A stretch of DNA of 64,000 nucleotides. Source: JBKHXF01 sp046566145. Its GTDB lineage: Bacteria; Actinomycetota; Nitriliruptoria; Nitriliruptorales; Nitriliruptoraceae. This document shows, in pieces, positions 42,088 to 51,336 of the stretch. The DNA lies in assembly GCA_046566145.1 (NCBI GenBank), contig JBKHXF010000026.1, positions 50,182-114,181 on the forward strand. Reading direction: 5' to 3'. The notes below the pieces were generated by a model, which searched no databases, was not told the DNA's origin, and saw nothing but the letters and a program-made list of their open reading frames with translations. Every line of letters begins with the position of its first letter. Position 1 is the first letter of the stretch. The position numbers were made by a program, and so were the translations under genes.

Positions 42088-43683
42088 TCAGCAGTCCACG
42101 ACGGTGCCGCGGCTGCTGGTCGCGCCGGCGGTCGTGGCCTGCGCCAGCACGCACGCCGCCTCGGCGGTGTCGAGCCTCGGGCCGCCCATGCCGGGCTGGG
42201 TGGAGTAGCCCCAGGAGTTGACGCTGACGATCGGGCCGCTGCCGGCGCCGGTGTCCATCGGCTGCACCCACGGCCCGCCGGACGAGCCGCCGGACAGCTC
42301 GCACCCGCCGAGCCACCAGTCCCCGTAGCTGGACTCGACGGCGAGGCCCTCGGCGCAGTACCGGAACTGCGGGTCGGCCGAGTACGAGTAGCCGAGCGCG
42401 TGGGTGAGCGCGCCCATCGTGGGGGTCGCGTCGCTGACCGGGAGGTGCCCGACGGCGACGTCGAGCGCGTCGGAGGTGGCCGGGTTGCCGCTGTGTGCCC
42501 CGCTGTCGGGGACGACGTAGTAGGCCAGGTCCCACGGGATGTTGGCCGGGAACGTGCGGGTGGTCCAGTCGACGTCGACGACGCCGTGGGTCGGGGCCCA
42601 GCAGCCGACGGGGTCGTTGGTGCAGTCACGGTCGGTGCCGGTCCCGGTGGTGCCAGCCTGGTCGGGGATGAACAGGACGTTGCGGGCGAACACCTTGGCC
42701 ACGTCGTCGTAGACGCAGTGCGCGGCGGTGAGCACCAGCGAGCGTCCGGTGGTGCCGTCGGTCACGGCGGTGCCGGAGCAGACGTACCCGGCCCAGCGGG
42801 TCGCCTTGCGGTTGGCGGGCATCTCGAAGTAGACGCGCCCGGCGGCGGTCTGCACGGCCCCGGCGCAGGTCCACTCGGCCTCGGCGGTCGGGCCGCAGGT
42901 GCCGCTCGGGGGTGGCGGCGGGGGCGGGGTGCCCCCGCCGGTGGAGACCGTGAACGGCGTCCAGTCGGTCGTGGTGGTGTTGCCGCCCTTGCGGGCCGTG
43001 TCCTTGGCGACGACCCGCCACGACCAGGCGCCGTCGCTGAACCCGGTGAGGTCGACCCCCCACACGTCGGTCCCGACCAGCTGGCCGGCGGCGAAGGACT
43101 GGATGCCCCCCGATGGGCTGCGGACGTCGAAGGTGACGCTGCGGAGCCCGCCGGCGTCGGTCACGGTGGCGCGGAACGGGTGGCTGGCGCCGATCGTCGC
43201 GCCGGCGGCCGGGTCGAGGCCCGAGACGGCCGGCGGGGTCGTGTCGTCGGGCGCGGGCGCGCCCTTGGCCGGTCCGGCCGCCGCGTCCGGGCGGTCCGCG
43301 CCGGCGGGGAGGCTCGCGGCCAGCGGGGGTGCCACGGCGGGACGGGCGTGCCCGTGTGGTGCGAGCCGACCGCCGGCGCCTCGGAGGTAGCCGAGCCCCC
43401 GGTGGTCGACGACGAGGTCGCGCGGGCTCGCCGCCGCCTGCCGTGCCGTGCTCCAGTGCCCGGCGACCCGCTCGGCCCGCCCCGTGGACCCGCCGCCGGC
43501 GACCTGGCCGGACCCTCTCACGCCTCCCGTCCCCTGGTTGGGCGCCGCGCCGGCGCCGGCGGCGGCGCCGGCCGAGACGAGCATGGTCGCGGCGAGCCCG
43601 ACGACCGAGACGGTGGCGCGGACGCGACCCGTCCCTCGCCGCCCGATCCGGCCCGAGCGCTCCTGCTGTCGTCGTGTGTGCAC
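42088..43683 (-). CDS. Secreted trypsin-like serine protease with Ig-like domain
   Basis: A 531-residue exported protein. A basic N-terminus with a hydrophobic core (VSVVGLAATMLVSAGAAAG) is the signal peptide. A low-complexity propeptide-like region follows, then an Ig-like domain (PPAVSGLDPAAGATIGASHP, WSWRVVAKDTARKGGN), a poly-Pro linker and an S1 protease domain. The triad is visible: His in LVLTAAHCVYDD, Asp in WDLAYYVV, Ser in GGSSGGPW. Several cysteines fit disulfides. GGAGG before the GTG at 43683 supports the start. The protease is probably a general extracellular or surface enzyme. Confidence 0.85.
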   Translation of the reverse strand: MHTRRQQERSGRIGRRGTGRVRATVSVVGLAATMLVSAGAAAGAGAAPNQGTGGVRGSGQVAGGGSTGRAERVAGHWSTARQAAASPRDLVVDHRGLGYLRGAGGRLAPHGHARPAVAPPLAASLPAGADRPDAAAGPAKGAPAPDDTTPPAVSGLDPAAGATIGASHPFRATVTDAGGLRSVTFDVRSPSGGIQSFAAGQLVGTDVWGVDLTGFSDGAWSWRVVAKDTARKGGNTTTTDWTPFTVSTGGGTPPPPPPPSGTCGPTAEAEWTCAGAVQTAAGRVYFEMPANRKATRWAGYVCSGTAVTDGTTGRSLVLTAAHCVYDDVAKVFARNVLFIPDQAGTTGTGTDRDCTNDPVGCWAPTHGVVDVDWTTRTFPANIPWDLAYYVVPDSGAHSGNPATSDALDVAVGHLPVSDATPTMGALTHALGYSYSADPQFRYCAEGLAVESSYGDWWLGGCELSGGSSGGPWVQPMDTGAGSGPIVSVNSWGYSTQPGMGGPRLDTAEAACVLAQATTAGATSSRGTVVDC

Positions 43684-43942
43684 CGCTCGCCCTCCACGTC
43701 CCGCGTGTCCGCGGGTCCGACGCCGGGTGGGACGGATCCCACCCGTGGTCCGCCGGGGACCACCTGTCGACGGTACGCCCGCCAGCACGCACGGTGGCGT
43801 CGTCGTCCTCCGACGCGCCGGAACCGCACAGCAGGTGTCCACGGCCGCACGCTCGCCCGCCCGCCCCGACGCGATGCCCCGACCGGGTCCGGGTAGATGA
43901 ACGGGCCGCCGACGTTTCTGGACACGCGAGGCCTCGGGCGTC

Positions 43943-45739
43943 TCAGTCATGGGGTGGCCCGCGCCCTTCGGTCACATCGCCGGTCGCATCGCCGGTCGCA
44001 TCGCCGGTCGCATCGCCGGTCCCGACGCCGGCCGCATCGTCGGCGACCGCGAGGTCGAGCCGGGGGGCAGTGGCGAGCCGAGCGCCGGCGGCGAGCCGGG
44101 CGGCGGCGCCGGTCGGCTGCGACCGCTCGGTCCGGGTCCCGTCGGGGGACCGGACGGTGACCTCACGGGTCGCGGGGTCGAGGACGATGGTCCAGCCGTC
44201 GTCGTGGACGCGGTGGTGGTGGAAGGTGCAGAGCAGCACCCCGTTGTCGCGATCGGTCGGCCCGCCGTGGCGCCACCAGTGGACGTGGTGGATCTCGGTC
44301 CACGCCGGCGGCCGGTCGCAGCCGGGCCAGCGGCACCCACCGTCGACCGCGACGATCGCGCGGCGCTGCGACCCGGACCACGTCCGGGTGGCACGGCCGA
44401 CGTCGAGCGGCCGACCCGCGGCGTCGACGACGAGGCGCACGAGCGTGCTGTCGCACAGGAGCCGGTCGAGGACCTCGTGGGGCACCGGTCCCCCGCCGGC
44501 GGCGAGCTCGGCCGCCACCTCGGGGACGGGGTCGAGGGTCCCGGAGCCGCACGGGCACGCGCCGCCGGCGCGGCGTTCGAGCGTCTCGACGGGCACGACG
44601 ACCGTGACCTGGGGCCGCACCGAGCGGTGTCCGACACCCGCCACCCCACCGGCGACGCCCGCCACGCCACCGGCAGCGCCCGCCACCGCGCCGGCGGCAC
44701 CCGAGCCCGCGCCGTCCCCCGCCTCGGTGCGAGCGGCGACGGCGGCGGCGCGCCCGTCCGGCGAGGCGGAGGCGAGCCCCACCGCGCCGGCGGCGAGCTG
44801 GAAGACGGCGACGAACCCATCGGCGCGGCGCTGCTCGGCGCCGCGGCGCTCGAGGAGCGGGGTGCCGGCCGGGTCGGGGCGCGTGCAGGACGCCAGCACC
44901 TCGTCGACGAGCGCGCCGTTGACGGCGTCGAGGAGGAACGTGCCCTCCAGCATCCCGTCGTCCCGCCACCACCGGCGGACGCTGCGGCGCCGGCGGGCGG
45001 CCCGGTGGTCGGTGAGGAGCCGCACGGGGTCGGCGGCGGCCTCCCTGCGCCGGATCTCGGCCTGCACCTGCTCGGGGGTCCGGCCGGAGGTGGCGACGTC
45101 GAGCAGCTCCCCGACGACCTCCTCCCCGGCGCCGAGCCGGCCACGTCGGACGGCTGCCCCGACGGCCTCGGCGGTCTCGACGTCGATGCGCCCGTCGGCC
45201 AGCGCGTCACCGAGGGACGGGGCGGCGGAGATGGCGCGGCCGAGCTCGGCCTGGCGCTTCGCGGCCCGCCCGGAGACCCCGGAGGCCTGCTTGACCCACG
45301 CGGTCGTGTCGGCGGCCCCCGCGTCGGCGACGGCCCCCGAGCGCTCCGCCGTCGCGACGACCCGGCCGCGCAGCTCGGCGAGCTGGCGTTCGAGCCCGGC
45401 CACGCGCCGCAGCGACTCCTCCAGCTCGGGCGCCGTCGCCGTGTCGAGGCGAGCCGCCCGCGCCGCGTCGAGCGACGCGCCGGCGGCCGCCAGGCACCCG
45501 AGGAGCTCACCCACCCCGGACACACCCGAGCCGCCGGCCACGACCGGCCGGCCGGACGCCCCCGACCCGCCGGACCCGCTCGGCTCGCCCGGCCCGCCAC
45601 GCTCGCCCGGCCCACCCGGCTCGCCCGGCCCGCCGGGACCCTGCGCGTCGTACCCCGGACGCCGCTCCGCCGCGAGCAGCCCCCGGTGCGAGCACGCACG
45701 AGGGCGGTGCGCTCGACCCCCCACGGTGACGGCTCCCAC
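43943..45739 (-). CDS. DUF222 / HNH endonuclease domain protein
   Basis: A 598-residue protein of the large actinobacterial DUF222-HNH family, whose biological role is unclear. The DUF222 helical region (ARLDTATAPELEESLRRVAG; GRIDVETAEAVGAAVRRG) precedes the HNH site: CRWPGCDRPPAWTEIHHVHW, then DNGVLLCTFHHHRVHDDGW. The N-terminus has collagen-like Gly-Pro repeats, and the C-terminus ends in Gly-Asp-Ala-Thr repeats. Start: GTG at 45739, with GGAGGG just upstream. The longer frame from GTG 45820 is rejected because a likely -10 element abuts that codon. Such genes are often multicopy. Confidence 0.82.
   Translation of the reverse strand: MGAVTVGGRAHRPRACSHRGLLAAERRPGYDAQGPGGPGEPGGPGERGGPGEPSGSGGSGASGRPVVAGGSGVSGVGELLGCLAAAGASLDAARAARLDTATAPELEESLRRVAGLERQLAELRGRVVATAERSGAVADAGAADTTAWVKQASGVSGRAAKRQAELGRAISAAPSLGDALADGRIDVETAEAVGAAVRRGRLGAGEEVVGELLDVATSGRTPEQVQAEIRRREAAADPVRLLTDHRAARRRRSVRRWWRDDGMLEGTFLLDAVNGALVDEVLASCTRPDPAGTPLLERRGAEQRRADGFVAVFQLAAGAVGLASASPDGRAAAVAARTEAGDGAGSGAAGAVAGAAGGVAGVAGGVAGVGHRSVRPQVTVVVPVETLERRAGGACPCGSGTLDPVPEVAAELAAGGGPVPHEVLDRLLCDSTLVRLVVDAAGRPLDVGRATRTWSGSQRRAIVAVDGGCRWPGCDRPPAWTEIHHVHWWRHGGPTDRDNGVLLCTFHHHRVHDDGWTIVLDPATREVTVRSPDGTRTERSQPTGAAARLAAGARLATAPRLDLAVADDAAGVGTGDATGDATGDATGDVTEGRGPPHD
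43974..44021 (-). repeat. 12-bp tandem repeat encoding the tail of the HNH protein
   Basis: Four near-identical copies of GCATCGCCGGTC, with diverged units beyond 44022, encode Gly-Asp-Ala-Thr repeats on the minus strand. The unit length keeps frame, so copy number can vary without breaking the protein. Confidence 0.85.
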
Positions 45740-45820
45740 CGTTCCCTCCAGCGTCCGACGGCAACGACGACGGGATCGGCCCCTCGGACCCACCCGCCAG
45801 CGCCCCCACCAGCACGGCAC

Positions 45821-45850
45821 ACCCTACCCGCGCCCATCCCGAGAGTCGAA
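45821..45850 (-). promoter_or_regulatory. Promoter candidate of the HNH gene
   Basis: On the minus strand TTCGAC (45850-45845) and TAGGGT (45826-45821) are 18 bp apart. Transcription would start near 45814 and give a 75-nt leader to the GTG at 45739. Confidence 0.45.
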
Positions 45851-45958
45851 CACATGTTCGACCAGCGCTGTGGACGGCGCACCCCGCGCGCACCGAACCG
45901 ACCACCCCGAACAGCGGCGCTGGGCCCCCACCCCGGTCCGGGCACCGGGTCGTCCGCG

Positions 45959-47230
45959 CTACCCCCCGATGCCGCCGACCGCACCGCCCGTCCCCCCGCC
46001 AGCTCCGGCGCCCGCCTGGTCCGTCACGCGCGGATCGGCCGGTCCCTCGAGGAGCCGCATCGTCGACGCGACCGCCACGTCACGGGTGGCGTGTCGGCGC
46101 ATCCAGTCGCGAGCCTGCCGGCCCAGCTCGTGACGGAGGTCATCGTCCCGGAGGAGCGCGACGACCTCGGAGGCCACGGCGCCGGCGTCGCCGGGCGGGA
46201 CCCGACGCACCGCCGACACGGCCGCCGAGAACCCGGCGAGCGTCGTCCCCTCCGACGCGGTCACGACCACGGGGCGGCCGACCGCGAGGATGTTGAACAC
46301 CTTCGACGGGACGGCGAACGCGGCGCCCTCGTCGAGCTGTGGGACAACGTGCACCGCCCCGGCGGCGAGCGCCGCCGCGAGCTCCTCGGCCGGGACGAGG
46401 TCCTCGAGCACGACGTTGCCGAGCTCCGCGGCGCGCCGCTCGAGGCTCGACCGCTCGGCACCCTGCCCCCGGATCACCAGCCGCGCCGACGGCGCCTCAC
46501 GAGCGAGCCGTTCCGCGACCTCGAGCAGCAGCCCGACGCCCTGCTTGGCACCCAGGTTGCCGCTGTACAGCACGGTGCCGGGGGTCTCCGGCGCCGCCAC
46601 GTCCACCGGCACGGTCGGCCAGAGGGGGACGACGGTGACGGGCGCCCGGACACCCGCTGCCACGAGCGCGGCGCCCATCTCGTCGCTCAGGACCGTGAGG
46701 TGGTCGGCGCGTCCGAGCGCCCACACCTCCACGGCCCGGGCGAGCCGCCCGACCCACGAGCCGCCCCGGCGGACCGCGACGGCCGCGAGGCCGAACTGGA
46801 CGTCGTGGACGACAACCACGAGCCGACCGCCGCGCCGGCGGACCAGCGCACCGGCGAGCACCGCGAACGGCACCCCGGGGCTGACCGCGAGGACGTGCGA
46901 CGACCGCGCCACCCGACCGGACAGGACGGCGAGCAGGACCTGCAGCAGGAGGTTGACCTCGCTGGCAGCACGCCAGAGGGCCCGGCCCTCCTTCGGCACG
47001 ATGGTCGGCACGCGGAACACCGACGCCCCGCACGCGGTGTCTCGCCGGGTGGCTCGTCCGTACCCCTGGAACCGCTCGAAGCGCGGGTAGTAGGGCTGCT
47101 GGGTGACCACCTGCACGTCGACGCCGGCGGCGACCATGCCCTCGACCAGGTCCCCGACGTAGTGGGGCGTGCCGACGGCCTCGGGCGCGAAGGTCGGGGT
47201 CACGACCGTGACGTTGCGCACCGCGTGCAC
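45959..47230 (-). CDS. WcaI-like GT4 glycosyltransferase
   Basis: A 423-residue GT-B enzyme of the WcaI-like subgroup. Signatures are VVTPTFAPEAVGTPHYVGDL, VVTQQPYYPRFERFQGYG, LLQVLLAVLSG, and TVLYSGNLGAKQGVGLLLEVA, with VHVVPQLDEGAAFAVPSKVFN as the donor-site region. It adds a sugar to a lipid-linked repeat. The C-terminal Gly/Ala tail is low complexity. The GTG at 47230 follows GGGGGG. It is transcribed after the priming transferase across a 233-bp gap without an obvious structure, and it is separated from the HNH gene by 219 bp holding that gene's promoter. Confidence 0.82.
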   Translation of the reverse strand: MHAVRNVTVVTPTFAPEAVGTPHYVGDLVEGMVAAGVDVQVVTQQPYYPRFERFQGYGRATRRDTACGASVFRVPTIVPKEGRALWRAASEVNLLLQVLLAVLSGRVARSSHVLAVSPGVPFAVLAGALVRRRGGRLVVVVHDVQFGLAAVAVRRGGSWVGRLARAVEVWALGRADHLTVLSDEMGAALVAAGVRAPVTVVPLWPTVPVDVAAPETPGTVLYSGNLGAKQGVGLLLEVAERLAREAPSARLVIRGQGAERSSLERRAAELGNVVLEDLVPAEELAAALAAGAVHVVPQLDEGAAFAVPSKVFNILAVGRPVVVTASEGTTLAGFSAAVSAVRRVPPGDAGAVASEVVALLRDDDLRHELGRQARDWMRRHATRDVAVASTMRLLEGPADPRVTDQAGAGAGGGTGGAVGGIGG

Positions 47231-47463
47231 CCGGACCCCCCGTGGCCGCTTCCGCCGCCGGTCGGCGGCACCTCGACGCTACCGGAGCGGCCCCCGAACG
47301 CGTTGCGCCGGACGAGTCAGGGGGGCCCGTCCGGCGCGACGCCTCCGCGGGAGGCGTACCGCCGAGCATCGCACACCCGCGGCCCGAGGGGAAGCCCGAC
47401 GTGGTGCGGATCCACACCAGGACCCCCGACGTACCCCCTGGACGACCGGCAGGCGCCGCGGGT

Positions 47464-48939
47464 TCAGTAGGCGCCCTCGCGACGCAGCACCGTCGGGACG
47501 GTCTTCAGCAGCAGGAACAGGTCGTACCCGAAGGACCAGTTCTCGATGTAGAAGATGTCCATGCGCACGGCCTCGTCGAACGCGACCTCGCTGCGGCCCG
47601 AGGTCTGCCACACGCCGGTGAGGCCGGGGCGGGTGCGCAGGCGCCGGTGGTGCCACGGCTCGTACTCGGCGACCTCGGAGGGCACCGGCGGGCGCGGCCC
47701 CACGAGCGACATGTCCCCGCGCAGCACGTTGACGAGCTGCGGGAGCTCGTCGATGGACCACTTGCGGATGAAGCGCCCGACACGCGTGACGCGTGGGTCC
47801 TCCTTCATCTTGAAGAAGTGCCCCTCGGCCTCGTTGAGGTGGACGATGCGATCGAGCTGCGCCTCGGCGTCGACGACCATGGAGCGGAACTTCAGCATCT
47901 GGAAGCGGCGCCCATCCTTGCCGACACGCTCCTGCGAGAACAGCACGGGCCCGGGCGAGTCCCGCCTGATCGCGACGAGGACCGCGAGCATCAGCGGGCT
48001 CAGCACGACGAGGGCACCGACGGCCACGACCACGTCGAGGGTGCGCTTCTGGAACGACTTCCACCGGTCGAGCCGCACCTGGTCGACGTGCAGGATCGGG
48101 ACGTTCGCGACGGACTCGATGGCGACCCGCCGGGTGACGACCTGGAACAGCGAGGGCGCCACCGCCACGCCGACCTCGGAGGACTCGAGCCGCGCCATGA
48201 GCGCGTCGAGCGTGCCCGCCGCCACGGCGGTCGGGGCCACGAGCACCAGCCCGATGTCGTTGTCGGCCAGCACGTCGTCGAGGTCGTCGACGGTGCCGAG
48301 GACCGGCAGGTCGGAGCGGCGACGGGCACCCGTCGAGGCGTCGACGTCGAGCAGGCACCCGACGATCTCGTAGCCCGACTTCGGGGCCTGCCGGACCGCG
48401 TCGACGAGCTGCAGCGCCTCGTCGTCGAGCCCGACGAGCAGGGTCGACTGGCGCAGGTCGCCCCCCACCGACAGCCGGCCGATGAGCCGGCGGCGCAGCC
48501 AGAGCCGCTGCAGCCCGCCGAGGAGCAGCGCGCTGAGGGCGATGAGGCCGATGAACCCGCGGGAGAGGTTGAGCTCGAGGGCGAACGAGAGGAAGCCCGC
48601 GGCGACCACCCCGGCGAGCACGCCCGCGACGTACCGGCGGAACGCATCCGCGGTGGCGTTGAGGTACTCGGGTCGGTAGCAGCCCAAGCGCTGGAGGAAG
48701 AACAGCCAGACCCCCGGGAGGGCGAGGACGACGAGGCCCTCCACCGTGGTGACGGAGATCCCGTCGACGCCGAGGAGCTCGAAGCGGATCGCGTACGCGG
48801 CGAGCAACGACACGGTCAGGATGAACGCGTCGGTCAGCGCGACGAGCTGGGCCGTGGCCTGCCGCCGCCGGCGCGCGACCGCCCGGCGCGAGCCCGCCGG
48901 CGTCTCGACGGCCCCCGAGCCGACCTGCAGCGAGCTCAT
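47464..48939 (-). CDS. Exopolysaccharide polyprenyl glycosylphosphotransferase (full-length priming enzyme)
   Basis: A 491-residue polytopic priming transferase that starts the second glycan. Four N-terminal membrane helices (VALTDAFILTVSLLAAYAIR; VEGLVVLALPGVWLFFLQRL; AGVLAGVVAAGFLSFALELN; GFIGLIALSALLLGGL) lead to a CoA-binding-like domain (STLLVGLDDEALQLVDAVRQ). Then follow a fifth helix and the catalytic domain: FSQERVGKDGRRFQMLKFRS, WSIDELPQLVNVLRGDMSLV, GPRPPVPSEV, and GLTGVWQTSGRS. Start: ATG at 48939, after GGGGGAACG. It is closest to the Wzx, Wzy and glycosyltransferase run to its right. Confidence 0.92.
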   Translation of the reverse strand: MSSLQVGSGAVETPAGSRRAVARRRRQATAQLVALTDAFILTVSLLAAYAIRFELLGVDGISVTTVEGLVVLALPGVWLFFLQRLGCYRPEYLNATADAFRRYVAGVLAGVVAAGFLSFALELNLSRGFIGLIALSALLLGGLQRLWLRRRLIGRLSVGGDLRQSTLLVGLDDEALQLVDAVRQAPKSGYEIVGCLLDVDASTGARRRSDLPVLGTVDDLDDVLADNDIGLVLVAPTAVAAGTLDALMARLESSEVGVAVAPSLFQVVTRRVAIESVANVPILHVDQVRLDRWKSFQKRTLDVVVAVGALVVLSPLMLAVLVAIRRDSPGPVLFSQERVGKDGRRFQMLKFRSMVVDAEAQLDRIVHLNEAEGHFFKMKEDPRVTRVGRFIRKWSIDELPQLVNVLRGDMSLVGPRPPVPSEVAEYEPWHHRRLRTRPGLTGVWQTSGRSEVAFDEAVRMDIFYIENWSFGYDLFLLLKTVPTVLRREGAY

Positions 48940-49015
48940 CGCAGCGTTCCCCCGAACACGATCGTCGTCCCGACGCCCCGGAACGGTACCGGCGCGTGTG
49001 ACCCGGGCGAGGTGA

Positions 49016-51070
49016 TCAGAGCCCGCCGCCCGTGAAGGCGTCCACGATGCGTCCGAGGAGCGGGCGTGACAGGCGGACCCGGACGTGGACGTCCTGGGTG
49101 GCGGCGCCGCGGATGCGGGCCTCTCCGCCGACGACCGTGCCGGTGACGGGCCGGCCGTCCCCGCCGACGCCCATCCCCTGCCCGTTGCCGCCTCCGGTCA
49201 CGTCGACGGCCGAGACCTCCCAGCCCTCCGGGGCGGCGATGGTGAGGTCCCAGTGGTCCGGGATGGCCTTGCCCTGCCGCCACAACGTGAGGTCGTAGAT
49301 GCGGTCGGGACCGTCGGGGGTGACGCGGGCGGCGCCCTGCAGGTCGACCTCGATGCTGCGGGTGGACTCGGAGGGGGTCTCGAGGAAGTGGCTCACGGTG
49401 GCGTTGCCGTGGATGCGGCCGGCCCGGCCCGGCACGACCTCGCCGTCGACCCGGAGCGCGGGGAACGTCGTGCCGTCGGGGGCCCAGACGGACAGCATGG
49501 TGCGGTTGAGGCCCATCTCGGAGCCCCACGTGTCCCGCGAGGCCGCGCCGAGCGGGTGCGCACCGATGATGTAGATGTCCCGCCCCGACGTGGGCAGCGG
49601 GTTCTCGACGGCGGCCTCCAGCGTGCCGGTCCGTCGCACGAACCCGGAGCCGTCGGCGGCGAGGTCGATGCGCCCGGTGATCCGGTGGGCGACGTGGACG
49701 TCCTGCTTGTTGCCGGCGGCGTTGTTCCCCGTGACGGCGAGCAGGTCCCCGCCCTCGGTGAGCGGTCGCATCGCCCCGGCGAGCCCGAGCCGCTCGATGG
49801 TCGCCTGTTCCTCGGCGTCGCGGGACCAGAGCTGCAGCGTGCGGCGGCCCGCCGCCTGGCCGGCGTTCCGTCCGAGGGCGACGGCGTCCCAGTCGCTCGT
49901 GAAGATCGAGGAGAAGGCCTCCTGCGCGAAGGCGCCCAGGAACTCCTTGCGGTCGGTGCTCGGCCCCCCGAACAGGTCGTACGCCTCGACCATCGTGAGC
50001 TCAGGGATGCGAGCCGGTGGCACCGGGTCAGGCACGCCGGGGACGACGAGCTCGTCGGGCAGGTCGACCGGTCCGATGGCCTGCATCAGCAGCGACAGGC
50101 CGACGGGATCGAGCGCGACGACCCCGTCGAGCCGCTCCCCGCGCCGGTCCTCGTAGATGTCGAGGATCACCGGCGCGACGGTCGGCATGTCCGGGTCCAT
50201 GTTCACGTTCGCGAGGAACCCGTCGGCGTCGAACTGGGCGTACAGGGTGCGGAACTCATCGCTCGTCTGGACGGGGGCGAAGACCCCCCGCTCCGACACC
50301 GCGAGCGGCGAGTAGACCTCCGGGGCGGTGACAGAGAACCGGCCGTCGTCCACGGTCAGGATGGAGAAGAACCCGATCAGTCCCCCGGTACCGCGCATCT
50401 CGGACGAGTTCTGCATCGCGAGGAAGTACCGCCGCGGCTGGTCGGACCCGAGGAACCCGTGCAGCAGGGCCACGGCGTCCTTCGCGTCCTCGACCGTCGC
50501 GATCGATCGATCCGCGAGCTCGAGCACCTCGGCCCGGTTGACGCGCAGGAGCTCGGGGACCCAGTGGCCGGGCACGTCGGCGAGGCGGTTGCGGGCGGTG
50601 GCAAGCCGGCCGGTGTCGATCTCGTCCAGACGTGCGCCGAGCTCACCGATCCGATCCACGGCGATACCCCGGTCCGGCCGGCGCAACTCGACACGGCCTG
50701 CGACACCCAGCAACTCGGTGCCGGGCTCGACGGCATCGGCAACGACACCGACGGAGGCGTCGGCGACTGAGACGACCTCCCTGACGATGCGCAGTGATCG
50801 GCCTGCGAGCGGGAGTCGGACCCCGAGGTCCCAGCGCAGGCCGTCGGTGCGGTGGAACGCGGCATCGACCGCATGCCGCGCATCAGCGAGGGTCGCCTCG
50901 GCGCCCATCACATCGCCTCGAGACATCTGAGACGGAACGGCGGCGACGTGGCGCTGGGCGGCCTCCAACGACCGTCGCGCCACGAAGGCGTCGGCGACCA
51001 AGAGGCCCCCCGTAGCGACGAGCACGAGGGCACCGACGGCGAAGACAAGCCGGATGGTGCGTCGGGTCAC
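49016..51070 (-). CDS. DUF4012 domain-containing membrane protein (copy 2)
   Basis: A 684-residue paralogue of the protein at 15740-17716. One N-terminal membrane helix (LVFAVGALVLVATGGLLVA) precedes a helical region and the DUF4012 core: QPRRYFLAMQNSSEMRGTGG, GFLANVNMDPDMPTVAPVIL, ERLDGVVALDPVGLSLLMQA, LLAVTGNNAAGNKQDV. It lacks the C-terminal Cys pairs of copy 1. The GTG at 51070, with GAAGG upstream, is the likely start; the long upstream frame is low-complexity. It stands between the priming transferase and the glycosyltransferase run, and the 266 bp above it hold no recognised element. Confidence 0.78.
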   Translation of the reverse strand: MTRRTIRLVFAVGALVLVATGGLLVADAFVARRSLEAAQRHVAAVPSQMSRGDVMGAEATLADARHAVDAAFHRTDGLRWDLGVRLPLAGRSLRIVREVVSVADASVGVVADAVEPGTELLGVAGRVELRRPDRGIAVDRIGELGARLDEIDTGRLATARNRLADVPGHWVPELLRVNRAEVLELADRSIATVEDAKDAVALLHGFLGSDQPRRYFLAMQNSSEMRGTGGLIGFFSILTVDDGRFSVTAPEVYSPLAVSERGVFAPVQTSDEFRTLYAQFDADGFLANVNMDPDMPTVAPVILDIYEDRRGERLDGVVALDPVGLSLLMQAIGPVDLPDELVVPGVPDPVPPARIPELTMVEAYDLFGGPSTDRKEFLGAFAQEAFSSIFTSDWDAVALGRNAGQAAGRRTLQLWSRDAEEQATIERLGLAGAMRPLTEGGDLLAVTGNNAAGNKQDVHVAHRITGRIDLAADGSGFVRRTGTLEAAVENPLPTSGRDIYIIGAHPLGAASRDTWGSEMGLNRTMLSVWAPDGTTFPALRVDGEVVPGRAGRIHGNATVSHFLETPSESTRSIEVDLQGAARVTPDGPDRIYDLTLWRQGKAIPDHWDLTIAAPEGWEVSAVDVTGGGNGQGMGVGGDGRPVTGTVVGGEARIRGAATQDVHVRVRLSRPLLGRIVDAFTGGGL

Positions 51071-51336
51071 GCTTCTGCCTTCGCGGTGGAGGGGCGCCGC
51101 GCAAGGTACGGGGCTGAGGACCCGCGAGCCGTGCCCCCTCCCGCCCAAGCCACCGCCGCGCGACACACCGGCGTGGGAGACTCCTCCTGCCCCTGCCCCC
51201 GGGAGCTGCCGCGACCAGCCAGCCACCAACGAACGACCTGTCCGCAGGGTGCGGGCCGGAGCGCGTCGTCCGCTGTCCGGAAGGCCTCACCGACGGGTGG
51301 GAGGACCTTCGACCCACGACTCGCAGAGCACCGACC

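Noticed and set aside
43974..44045. Short regular repeats, possible CRISPR
   Set aside because: Units are 12 bp, contiguous and in frame inside the HNH protein; there are no spacers or cas genes.
45740..45820. N-terminal extension of the HNH gene to the GTG at 45820
   Set aside because: A TAGGGT -10 element directly abuts that codon, so it would precede the transcript; GTG at 45739 has a proper GGAGGG.
43949..47470. A 1173-codon plus-strand frame across the HNH and WcaI-like genes
   Set aside because: It is the shadow of two recognised minus-strand genes and has no domain signature.
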